Shown here one piece after another: positions 32,147 to 43,023 of a DNA stretch of 64,000 nt. The notes below the pieces were generated by a model. That model was not told where the DNA came from and did no database searches. It saw only the letters and a list, made by a program, of their open reading frames with translations. Each line of letters begins with the position of its first letter. Positions within the stretch are counted from its first letter, which is position 1. The stretch is from the NCBI GenBank assembly GCA_029844215.1, contig CM056723.1, positions 84,064,790 through 84,128,789 on the forward strand. Reading direction: 5' to 3'. The translations under genes were made by a program, and so were the position numbers. The DNA comes from Przewalskia tangutica. Its lineage: Eukaryota > Streptophyta > Magnoliopsida > Solanales > Solanaceae.

Positions 32147-34580
32147 ATAGAGTTTAAGGAGGCTATCAATGCACACATGGAAAATCCCTTTGATGAAGAG
32201 CTTAAAGCCAAGGTTAAGTCCTCAAGAGCTATAGCAAACACCTTACTGGAAGCTGAAAGACACTTCATAAGGCAGAAGTCAAGACAGAAACACTTGATTG
32301 GAAGTGATAGATGTTCCAAATACTTTCATAGCTTGATCAAAAGGAGTAATGTCAGGAACTCCATTAACTTTCTTGTTAAAGCTAATGGTACTATCACTAC
32401 ATCACCAGAAGAAGTTAGGAAGTTGCTTGTTGAATTTTACAAAGATCTATTAGGTACTTCCCGACCCACTACCAACTTTGATCCTGTAGTGTTCAACTAT
32501 GGCCCAAAGCTGAGTGAAGAAGAGAGATTACAACATTTGCATTTCATCACCCCAAAGGAGATTTGGGAAGCTCTCACTGATATAGGCAATGACAAGGCAC
32601 CTGGACCAGATGGTTATACGGCGGACTTCTTCAAGAATAGATGGAAAGATGTGGGCCATGATGTTGTAAGATGTGTCCAAGAGTTCTTCTCTACTGGAGT
32701 TCTTTTGAAGCAGGTAAATCATACCATCATCACCCTGCTACCAAAGACTGATCATGATCCCAAGGTAAATGATTTCAGGCCAATCGGATTGATTAATGTG
32801 ATCTATAAGATCATCACAAAGATTCTAGCTAACAGAATGGCATTGATCCTTCCTTCTCTCATTGACAAATCCCAAGGGGCTTTTGTGAAAGGAAGAAACA
32901 TGATGGACAACGTATATGTGGCACAAGAGCTTGTGAGAGGATTTAATAGAACCAGAGTCTCACCAAGATGTATGCTTATGGTGGACCTTCGTAAAGCATT
33001 CGATACAGTCTCTTGGAGCTTCCTCGAATTGGTACTAAGAAGTCTAAATTCCCAGACAGATTTACAAGATGGATCATGGAATGTGTTAGCTCAACCTCCT
33101 TCTCCCTTTCTATCAATGGTGAGCTACATGGATACTTCAAAGGAAAGCGCGGCCTAAGACAAGGTGATCCTATGTCCCCTACTCTCTTTATCTTGTGCAT
33201 GAAATACCTCTCAAGGCTGCTTAAAATGAAGGCTGAGGCAAGAGCTTTCTCATATTTTCCAAAGTGTAAGAAATTGGGCATTACTCATCTGGCGTTCGCG
33301 GATGACCTCAGGCTTTTTGCCAAGGGAGATATATCTTCAGTTGGGATTCTTATGAATTGTCTGGAAGAGTTGGAGGCTGCCTCAGGATTAACTCTTAACC
33401 CTGCTAAATCCTCTGTCTACTTAGCGGGAATGCATTCTACAGTTCGGGACTTGATATTGTCCAGAGTGGGTTTCGCCATTGGAAGCTTTCCGGTATGATA
33501 CTTGGGGATCCCTTTGTTCCCAATTTCAGTCTCGGTGGATCAATTTGACCCATTCACTAGTGCTATTTCGAATTACATTCAGAAATGGGGGCATCACACC
33601 CTTTCTTATGCTGGTAAGCTGGAACTAATCAGGTCGGTTGTCCAAGGGGTTGAGAGCTTTTGGTTCCGGGCACTTCCTATCCCGGCCACTATTATCAACA
33701 AGGTACGGTCTGCTTGTATTCAGTTCTTATGGGGTGGGAAACCACCAAGAGTTGCTTGGGATATCATTTGCTTGCCTCAAACTGAAGGTGGCTTGGGTCT
33801 TATGAACATCAAGGAATGGAATCATGCCTTGTTATCCAGGACGATTTGGCAAACTCACACGGAAGCTGATTCTCTTTGGGTACAATGGATCAATAGCCAC
33901 TATTTGAGAGGTATTACAATTTGGGACTATGAGGTACGTCCTAGGGACTCCCCCTTATTCAAAAAGATTTGTGGGATTCGCGAAAAATTTGTTTCTATCT
34001 TTGGTAGCCATGGTGATGCTATTGACGGCTTTACAAAATGTTGTGCCAACGGTATATTTGATTCAAGCCTCGTGTATGATATCTTGCACACTCCGCAAGC
34101 TAAAAAGCCTTGGATGTCACAAATTTGGAAAGGCTTCATTCCTCCCAAATTCTCTTTTACTATGTGGCTAAATTGCAGAAAACGGTTAGCTACAAAGGAT
34201 ACTCTATCATTTCTCAACTTGGAGGATAAATTTGCGGGTTCTGCAAGCAAGCTAATGAAACAAGGGAACACCTCTTCTTTGCCTGCCCCTATACACACAT
34301 GATTCGGAAGAGCATAAAAGATTGGTTGGGTATTAGAAGAGAGATGACAACTGTTGAAAGCTCCCTTAAATGGATTAAGAAAGAACACCGCGTGACAAGC
34401 ATCCGAGCCAAAGCTATTTTGCTTACTTTTTGCATAATGGTTTATGAGATTTGGAGGGCAAGAAACACAATGCTCTTTGAAGGCACAAGCTTTCCGACAG
34501 AAGAGGTCATTGCAAGAATCAAAACAACATCTTATAGAGTTCTCTATGATTTTATCCCCTCTTGTAATGACACCTTTTGA
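32142..34580 (+). pseudogene. LINE A ORF2, reverse transcriptase and C-terminal zinc region
   Basis: This continues ORF2 after the gypsy insertion. The non-LTR RT domain has NDKAPGPDGYTADFFK, FRPIGLINVIYKIITK, KSQGAFVKGRNMMDN and LMVDLRKAFDTVSW. A frameshift near 33045 follows, then GKRGLRQGDPMSPTLFILC and the catalytic FADDL at 33295-33309. A TGA at 33496-33498 interrupts FPV-YLGIPL, where LINE B has Arg. Downstream are LIRSVVQ, a thumb/linker region, and the zf-RVT segment, broken by a frameshift near 34235. The last piece (34299-34580) ends at the native stop. With one stop and two frameshifts it is inactive. Confidence 0.92.
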
Positions 34581-34713
34581 GTGACCACCCCTCCCCTCTT
34601 TCACTTCTTGTTTGCATTACGTTGAGGCTTGAGATACCTCAACGACTGATTGTAGCCACTTCCTTTTCGTTATTAGTAATAATATTTGCATTTACCTAAA
34701 AAAAAAAAAAAAA
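34581..34713 (+). terminator. LINE A 3' UTR and poly(A) tail
   Basis: A short 3' UTR ('cgttgaggcttgagatacct...', matched in LINE B at 41731) ends 'gcatttacct' and an A16 run at 34698-34713. The next base belongs to the middle of a long LTR, so the LINE inserted into that LTR. Confidence 0.85.
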
Positions 34714-36524
34714 CCCCGGAAATACTAATTTATATCCTTTAGTCACAAAACGAAACCCTAGGAAAATCTTCATAGTTGGTTGAAGTATTAAGTAGAAGTT
34801 GTTTAGAAACTTCTAAGGGTTTCTTGGAGCTATCGGAGCGTGCAGAATAGGAGCTAAACGTTGTTCAGGATCGACTTTAATCTTGGATAATTTTGGGCTT
34901 ATCGAGGTAAATATCTTTGTCCTTCTATTGTAATTGGAGATTACATGTTGTAGTAGTTCAGAATTAAGTATAAGATATATAGAAGAAGGGTATAAAAGAA
35001 GAGAATTGAACTGTACTTACATAGGGTGTATTCTGATGAGACTTGTGTAGTTTGGCGGGTAGGAAATGCCCAATTTTACGTAGAATAAAGGACCTTCGCT
35101 TAGAATATTCTCTGAGTAGTCTAGACGTTGATAGGCGTATTTGACTATTATAGGTTGATACTCTGCGACATATTCGACTTGGCGGTGGATTTGTAGGAGG
35201 TATGTGATTCTTCCTATCCTCTTGAGCATGATATTTTTGATATATATATATAGTACGGTAGACGTACGTGTGTTAACTAAAATTGGTTTTACTCTGATGT
35301 CTTTTGACTTGAGTTTTAAATAATAAGAATCTTGATGTATTTCAAAAGAGTTATGGATCATTTTTGAAAGAGAAGTAATACTTGGTTTTAAAAGCTTAAG
35401 AGTTATACTAGCTTTATGGGAAGTTAGGTATAACGACTTAAGAAAGATAAAAGGAACGGTTTACTTATTTGTTTATGAAAGTCTTGTATTGATCGCTGGA
35501 AAGTGTAGTAAGATGGTTTGATAAGTAAACATGTTATGATGCTATGTGTGTTAGTGTCTTGTGATGTTTGGGTAAGGGGGTTATTCTTGTTGTGCTTACG
35601 TTGTTAAACGATAAGCGGTTATCGCTATTATATCACATACCCCCCTGACTTGTTATGATGCCGAGGACTTGCCACCCTCGATGCGAGGAATACCTCATGC
35701 GGGTCTTTGTGACCTATGCAGATCTGCGGGAGTTCCAGGATTGATCACTCCGGGTGTGTTACGCCGATGCGGGTCTATATGGCTATCACGGTCCACGGGA
35801 CTATCGCGGACCGGGTCGAGGAGGATGTCGCGGGTGGCTGCCCCCGCGAGGAATACCTCATGCGGTGCAGTGTGACCTATGCGGACTGCGGGAGTTCCAG
35901 GATTAGGCACGCATAATGATACTATGGGCGATTGGCCTTGCTTCGATCATTAGCGGCCTAGAAAAGACCAGTTACATTATATTTATTTTTGCTCTTGTCT
36001 ATGTTGTGGCATTATGTGCGGTTGAATTTGTTGTATTTGTAAATTGGTTTTAAAATGGTATGATTTCATTTAAGTACTTTACAGTTTCACATACTTGGTA
36101 CCTGTTGTACTGACCTCCTTCGGGGAGCTGCGTTCATGCCGCAGGTAAGGGAAAACAGGTGGTAGATCCTCGTTCTTAGGATCCTTACTCTGGTGTCAGG
36201 AGCCCCATTTCTCTGGAGGCTCGACTTTTGGTACAACTCTCCCTGTGTTGTAGATATTTTCTACATTCAGGGTATGGCGGGGCCCTGTCCCGCCATATTT
36301 GTTTACATTCCTAGAGGTCTGTAGTCCTGTTGTAAAGTTGGGATGTAACTGTTCACTTTTGATGTATATATACATGCCGAAAGGCAATCTTTTCTTGGAT
36401 AAACTGTTTCTCATTTCATAATTGTTTCATGTCTTGTTTTTATATTCCGCTGGTTACTCTGATGTATGTCTACTTAGGTGCCCGGGTAAGGCACCAGTCA
36501 CGGGCCCGGGTTCGGGTCGTGACA
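34714..36524 (+). repeat. 3' portion of a long LTR between the two LINEs
   Basis: The start 'ccccggaaatac..' corresponds to about base 690 of a complete LTR (compare 15488). It continues through the usual body and ends GGTCGTGACA at 36524. The promoter part is missing, being replaced by the LINE A insertion. Its 3' end runs straight into LINE B ORF1. Part of the body is shorter than in the complete LTRs. Confidence 0.8.
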
Positions 36525-38322
36525 AATACCGCGGGAACCAAAGAGTCACCTCACTTATTGGGGAAACATCTTTCGAATTCATTAGGTGTTACTAATGAGT
36601 CTTTTCCTACTTTAGCCAGCTTGCTTAGCGGTCTCCAACACAAGAATCTCAATAGCTCATTTGCCTTTACTTCTTCTTTGGGTACGGGTAACGTTAATAA
36701 CAACCCTCTTCTCTCTTCTTCTACTTCTTCAATTCTCCCCAAAATCCAAGATGACACACCCCCTCTTTCCTCTCAACCATCAATACCACCCGTATTACAT
36801 GAAAATTTCCATACTCTTCCAAATGGCACACGCATCCTATCTTCTAAAGCGGGTCCGAGCTCTATTCCCTCTAACCATTTCCCTCAGTATACACCTCATG
36901 AGAAACCTACTGATAATATGCCCACTAATGAATCTAGAGACCAACATGAGACTCCACCCGTTGATGCAACATATAATGAATTACCCCCGTATCAACACAA
37001 AGGTTGCATTCCGCCTAAGAAGACTTATGCGGGAGTCTTTGCGGGTACCAGACTTGAAGCAAAGGGTATGAAGTTACAATTTATAGAACAACAAGGAGAA
37101 GATGTGGAACTTGAAGTTACGGATGAAGTCCCCTTCATTGAAACCTGGGGATATTGTCTAATAGGGTGTTTCACGGGTCCTTTCCCGGGAAGAGAGGCAT
37201 TGAATTCTATTGTGAAGGGATGGGGAGTGAAGTGCCGAATCATCCCGTATGACAAAGGATGGACAATTTTTAAATTCATGACGGAAGAAGAACACACAAA
37301 TGTACTTCATGGAGGCCCGTATATGGTCTTCGGTAAAACTATGATGCTAAAACCTATTAATAAGGGAGTTTTATTAACAAATGAGTTATTCATGGACATC
37401 CCAATCTGGGTCACTTTCCATGACATTCCCCTCTCGATTTGGAGTGCAACAGGCCTTAGCAAGATTGCTTCGCGTGTGGGGAAGCCTCTATACACGGATC
37501 AATATACTAAGTCAAAAATGAATTATGCAAGAGTCTTGGTGGAAGTAGATGTCATCAAAGAACCGGTTATGGAATTTGGTGTCAAACTTCCCGACAATAG
37601 AAGGTATACCCAAAAGGCGAATTATGAGAACTACCCGGATTTTTGCTATCATTGTGCGTCTTTTGGACACAACCATTTGAAGTGTAGAAAATTGATGCAA
37701 GATATCAACGCTCAAGGTGCCCAGAAAAAACCGCAATCCATTGGTACCTCCTAGCAATGTGGGAGTTTCTACTAGTTCGGGTGTTGACAATGCTATGGGT
37801 AAAACCGGCCCTCCTTGCCCTGATCCGCCACCTATTCAACATCCCGTAGGTAGTGAAAACTTGATGGATATAGAGAATAGTGAGCATACACTACCTCATA
37901 TTCCCGAAAGTGTGGGAGAAGCTCTGAATTTTGGAATTCCTTCGGTTGCGGGTCAGCCTGGCTCATCGAGCTTACGGGTTGCACAAGAGGGGTCCTCAAG
38001 CCATCACCCCTATGTTGTTCTTGCGAATCATGATAGGAGGAGATTTGAGTCAAGACTATATGATTCTAGCACACCAATGGACCCGCAAACTTTACTAGAT
38101 GGGGTAACCTGCAAGGGTACTACGGATGATTCTAATTATGAAACACGGTGCATAAACTTTGAACGCGGGGAACATAGCCTGGCTGGGACCCCTGCCCTGA
38201 CTTCCAACAACAAGGACGAGGGATGGAAAAAAGTAATTTCAAGGAAAAATACGCCAAAGGGTAGTAGCATGGTAAAGACCGCAAAGCGCGGAGGTGCTAC
38301 CAAAACCTCATTTGTTTCTTAA
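36525..38322 (+). pseudogene. LINE B ORF1 (DUF4283/zinc-knuckle protein)
   Basis: This homologue of LINE A ORF1 begins at the LTR end, at the site equivalent to ~18959 of LINE A. It is open from the junction to 37754, and the LTR upstream even supplies an in-frame ATG at 36429, giving a 441-residue fused frame. It shows TNESFPTLASLLSG, the DUF4283-like region at about 37015-37620 (KKTYAGVFAGTRLEAKGM, FMTEEEHTNVLHGGPYMV, FMDIPIWVTFHDIPLSIW), and CYHCASFGHNHLKC at 37644-37685. One frameshift near 37720-37754 separates the C-terminal part (37717-38322), which ends AKRGGATKTSFVS. Apart from truncation and that frameshift it is well preserved. Confidence 0.88.
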
Positions 38323-38324
38323 TG
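38320..38324 (+). promoter_or_regulatory. TAATG stop-start overlap, LINE B ORF1/ORF2
   Basis: The ORF1 TAA (38320-38322) overlaps the ORF2 ATG (38322-38324) by one base, with the same flanks as LINE A (upstream 'tttgtttc', downstream 'aactttgttggaatgtcc'-like). Confidence 0.72.
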
Positions 38325-41300
38325 AAAGTACTTTGTTGGAATGTCCGAGGTCTTTGCGGACAAAGGGATAGGGCAGCCACACAAACTCTTGTGTGTAGGA
38401 TCACAAAACAACATGATGTTGCAATGGTTTATCTAATAGAAACTAAATTCTCTCGAGCACGGATAGACTCTTTTACATCTCAAAGATTCCTTGCTTGGAA
38501 ATTTTGCTCCAACATAGATTTCATTGATGGCAGAAGAATGTTAATACTTTGGGATCCCTCCAGAGTTAGTTGTGATGTGCTTGGAATGGACTCTCAACAT
38601 ATTCATATCCAAGCAAGATGTAATACAACACAAGTGTCCTTTCTTGCCACATTTGTGTATCCGGTCTATAACATTCCGGAAAGAAGGAAACTTTGGCATC
38701 ACCTTACCCACTTGGGCATTGGCATTGTCAAGCCTTGGATGATTATTGGATATTTTAACACCTATTTCTACCCACATGATAAGGCGGGTGGTCCCCCTCT
38801 CACGCCTTATGCACTTAGGGATCTTGGAGAATTCAGAATTGCTCATGGACTAGATGAAACTCCATCTTTCGGTTCCTTCTACACTTGGACGAATGGTTCA
38901 ATATGGTCCAAGCTTGATAGAGTGATGATGAATCAGCATTGGAGTGATTTGAATCTAGAATGCACGGCCAACTACTTGCCTATGGAACCAGTCTCGGACC
39001 ATTGCCCCGTGGTAGCTTCGGTAATTGCATCCTCTAATATTGGGAAACGACCTTTCAAGTTCATGAACATGTGGCTCTCACATCCCGTATTTGAGAAAAT
39101 ACTGACTTCATGCTGGAGGCAGCGCATATTGGGATCTGCCTAATTCATATTAGCCACAAAATTGAAGTCTTTGAAAAAGCCATTGCGAGAATTGAACACG
39201 AGTGAATTTGGAAGCATAGAACACTGAGAAAATGCGGCAACCATGGAGTTCAAGGAGTCTATTAATGCGCATATGGAAGATCCCTTTGATGAAGAACTAA
39301 AAGCCAATGTCAAGTCCTTAAGAGCTAGAGCAAACCAATTGCTTGAAGCCGAGAGACACTTCATAAGACAAAAATCGAGGCAAAAACACTTGATTGGGAG
39401 TGATAGATGCTCCAAATATTTTCACAGCTTTATTAAGAGGAGTAATGTCAGGAACTCAATCAACTACCTTGTTAAGGCCAACAGAACTACCACAACATCT
39501 CCCGGGGAAGTAAGAGAAATACTTTTAGAGTTTTATAAAGATCTTTTAGGCTCATCTCGGCCCTCAACCAACATTGACCCCACGGTACTGGATTGTGGCC
39601 CGAATCTAGGAGAGGAAGATGGCCTACACCTTTTGCATACTATCTCCCCAAAGGAGATTTGGGAGGCTCTTTCCGATATAGGCAATGATAAGGCACCTGG
39701 CCCAGATAGTTTTTCAGCCGCCTTCTTCAAGAAAAGATGGAGGGATGTGGGGAATGATGTAGTAAGAAGTGTACAAGAATTCTTCTCATACAGAGTTCTT
39801 TTGAAGCAAGTGAATCATACCATACTTACCCTCCTGCCCAAGATTGATCGGGACCCCAAGGTAAGTGACTTTAGGCCTATAGGATTGACCAATGTGGTCT
39901 ACAAGATCATAACAAATATTTTACCTAACCGTATGGCAAAGGTTCTTCCTACTCTTGTTGATAAATCCCAAGGAGCTTTTGTGAAATAAAGGAACATGGT
40001 GGACAATGTCTTTATTTCCCAAGAACTTGTGAGAGGTTTTAACAGAGCTAGAGTCTCACCAAGGTGTATGCTTATGGTGGATCTACGGAAAGCATTTGAT
40101 ACGGTCTCTTGGAACTTCCTTGAGTCAGTACTAAGAGGACTCAAATTCCCGGACAGATTTGTTAGATAGATCATGGAATGTGTTAGTTCAACCTCTTTCT
40201 CTATTTCAATCAATGGTGAGTTACATGGCTATTTTGCGGGTAAACGCGGCTTAAGGCAAGGTGATCCTATGTCTCCTATGCTCTTTATCTTGTGCATTGA
40301 ATACCTTTCAAGGTTGCTAAAGCTAAAGACTTCGAAAAAAGCTTTTTCCCATCACCCTAAGTGCAAGAGGTTGGGCATCACTCATCTTGCCTTTGCAGAT
40401 GACCTCATGTTGTTTGCCAAAGGGGATGTATCTTCAGTTGGTGTTCTTATGGAGTGTCTTGAATAATTGGAGGCTGCTTCTGGGCTAATGCTTAACCCGT
40501 CTAAATCCTCCATCTACTTAGCAGGAGTGCAAGGCTCAATTCGTGACTTGATCTTGGCTAGAGTGGGTTTCGGCATAGGAGTTTTTCCCGTGCGGTACTT
40601 GGGGATCCCTTTGTCTCCAATCTCTGTCTCGGTAGATCAGTTTGCCCCATTCACTAGTGCAATCTCGGAATACATTCAGAAATTGGGGCATCACTCACTC
40701 TCTTATGCGGGAAAATTGGAACTAATCAGATCGGTTATTCAGAGTGTTGAGAGCTTTTGGTTTCGGGCACTTCCTATTCCCTCTTCAGTTCTCAACAAGG
40801 TACGGTCAGCTTGCATTCAGTTCTTATGGGGTGGTAAGCCACCAAGAGTCGCTTGGGATGATATTTGTGTGCCTCAATCTGAAGGAGGCTTGGGTCTTAT
40901 GAACATCAAAGAATGGAATCATGCCTTACTCTCCCGGACCATCTGGCAAACTCACACTAAGGCGGATACCTTATGGGTCCAATGGATTAATAGCTACTAC
41001 TTGAGAGGCCAATCCTTTTGGGATTATGAGGTACGTGCTAGGGACTCCCTCTTATTCAAGAAACTTTGTGGCATTCGCGACACATTCATTAGCATATTTG
41101 GTAGTCAAGGAAACGCAATTGCCAGCTTGGAAAAGTGTTGCACCAATGTAAGATTGGATTCTAGTCTTGTGTATGAGGTCTTGCGCACCCCGCGGGAGAA
41201 AAAGCTTTGGATGTCTCAAATTTGGAAAGGCTTCATTCATTCTAAATTCTCATTCACAGTCTGGCTCACTTGTAGGAAGCGTCTAGCTACTAAAGACACT

Positions 41301-41681
41301 CTCTCCTACCTAAATTTGGAAGATAAGACTTGCGGGTTCTGCAAGCGGGCTAATGAGACAAGGGCTCACCTCTTCTTTTCTTGCCCCTACACCCACATGA
41401 TTTGGAAACATACAAAAGAATGGTTGGGTATTAGAAGAGAAATGACAAGTATTAAAAGCGTACTCAGGTGGATCAAGGAAGATCATCGCGGGACAGACAT
41501 CTGATCCAAAGCCATCTCACTAGCTTTTTGCACTATGGTATATGAGATTTGGAGAACAAGAAATGAAATGCTATTCGAGGGCATTAGTTTAACGACGGAT
41601 GAGGTTGTTGCAAAAATTAAAACAACAACTTATAGAGTTCTTTATGTCTTAATCCCCCATTGTAACGTCACCTATGATTGA
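38322..41681 (+). pseudogene. LINE B ORF2 (endonuclease-reverse transcriptase), single frame with six stops
   Basis: This is a full-length L1-type ORF2 of 1,119 codons in one continuous frame, without frameshifts. Endonuclease: KVLCWNVRGLCGQRD, LIETKF, then GYFN in place of GDFN (the Tyr codon TAT at 38751-38753 replaces the catalytic Asp), and SDHCPVVA. RT: NDKAPGPDSFSAAFFK, FRPIGLTNVVYKIITN, LMVDLRKAFDTVSW, GKRGLRQGDPMSPMLFILC, and FADDL at 40392-40406. C-terminal zinc region: CGFCKRANETRAHLFFSC at 41331-41384. Premature stops are at 39141, 39225, 39987, 40167, 40464 and 41502. Three of them fit C-to-T or G-to-A changes (CAA to TAA, TGG to TAG, CGA to TGA) relative to LINE A. Confidence 0.93.
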
Positions 41682-41822
41682 ACGTCCCATCCCCCCCCCC
41701 CCCCCCCCTTTCATTTCTTATTTTATCCTTACGTTGAGGATTGAGAACCCTCAATGATTGATTGTAGCTCCCAGTTTTTTCCTTTTTAGTAATTAAATTT
41801 GCATTTACCCGGGAAAAAAAAA
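41682..41822 (+). terminator. LINE B 3' UTR with C18 run and poly(A) tail
   Basis: It includes an uninterrupted run of 18 C at 41691-41708, the conserved 'acgttgagg.ttgaga.cctcaa.gattgattgtag' stretch, and 'gcatttacccggg' followed by A9 at 41814-41822. LINE A has fewer C at the matching place (near 34588). Sequence after 41822 is LTR-like. Confidence 0.85.
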
Positions 41823-42313
41823 GAGGGCCATTATTTGGTATAAGTCTTACACTAGTAAGCGTGAAGTTGATAGAAGTGTTATTGTCATTTTAGGTTGAAG
41901 TACTTCGTATAGCATATTCTACTTGGCTTGAGGAATAGCCGATAAAGTTGAAGTACATTGGAGCGTATTGCTACTTGTCGTGTTGATTAGTCGTCAACGA
42001 GGTATGTGAACTATCCTTCCTTCTGTTGACATGATTTATTTAGAAAGTCTATGTGACTTGATTAATTTGGAAAGTCTATGTGACTTGATTTATTTGGAAA
42101 GTCTATGTGACTTGATTTATTTTGAAAGTCATGAGACTTGATTTAATTTGATAGTTGTGAGACTTGATTAATTTGAAAGGATATGAGACTTGAATTTGAA
42201 AGAATATATGATTTGATTTTGAAAGTAAGCGACTTGAGTTATATGAAGTATAAATGACTTGGTTTCAAAAGGTATAAGTGACTTGATTTAAAGAGTAGAA
42301 GTTACTTGATTTT
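41823..42313 (+). repeat. Divergent LTR-like host sequence, left part, with ~27-bp repeats
   Basis: The first part resembles the mid-LTR of the long-LTR family ('ggttgaagtacttcg', 'cgaggtatgtgaac'). From about 42040 to 42200 there are roughly five imperfect 27-bp units of the form 'atttggaaagtctatgtgac' plus 'ttgattt'. No gene is seen. It continues after the solo LTR at 46089. Confidence 0.6.
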
Positions 42314-42318
42314 AAAGC
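42314..42318 (+). other. Target site duplication of solo LTR, left (AAAGC)
   Basis: AAAGC directly before TGTTATACCCC at 42319, repeated exactly at 46084-46088 after GTGACA. Confidence 0.9.
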
Positions 42319-42640
42319 TGTTATACCCCGTAGTTCCAGGGTATGTATGCGAGGACGTACGTACGAGAATACGACAGAAAGATTGGAAAGGAAGAAAGAG
42401 GTGATTTTTCCACGGAAAAGTTTCCGGTTTTTGTGAAGGAAAAAGGTTCGTTAATGGGAATTGGATTCCCAGATTTGGTATTTGGACTTCTTAGATTATA
42501 TTAGAATTTTGGAATTTTATTTTCGGAAAAGGTCACGTGGGGCCCACGGGAGAAATTTACGGTTTTGTGGGGCCCACTTTGTTTTCGAGATTTTGGCCAT
42601 TGTGGATATTTTCGGAAGATGTTTTTTTGGGCCAATAGAA

Positions 42641-42658
42641 GGGTGACACGTGTCACCC
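42641..42658. promoter_or_regulatory. Perfect 18-bp G-box palindrome in U3
   Basis: GGGTGACACGTGTCACCC is self-complementary over 18 bases and centres on CACGTG. A second site with a CATGTG centre lies at 42816-42833. The TATA box is at 43016. Confidence 0.75.
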
Positions 42659-43015
42659 GCCTAGTGGCTTGGCGAATGGCCTTTGTGCACAACACCTTTG
42701 GTTAGAGTCGTTTTCTAAAGCGTTTTACATAACTTGCGAGGGGAAAATTCCGGCTATGTCTTTTCTTATTTTTGCGGTTTTTTTCCGAGAAACGAAACAT
42801 TTTGGACCAACGGGAGGGTGACATGTGTCACCCTCACATTGGAAGCAAGTGGGGCGGCTTAGGGCCGATTGGTGGGCAAGTTGTTGGTAGATATTTGTGT
42901 AGATATTTGTGAGGGTTTTAAGGAGTAGGGACTAGGGGGCACTTGGGCATATCTTGGCCCTACACTTGCCTAGCACTTGGCTAGATCTTGGCCATTGGTT
43001 GGCCTTGGCTTGTGC

Positions 43016-43023
43016 TATAAATA
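43016..43023 (+). promoter_or_regulatory. LTR TATA box
   Basis: TATAAATA in the context GTGCTATAAATACCCC, 182 bp downstream of the nearer palindrome. Confidence 0.7.
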
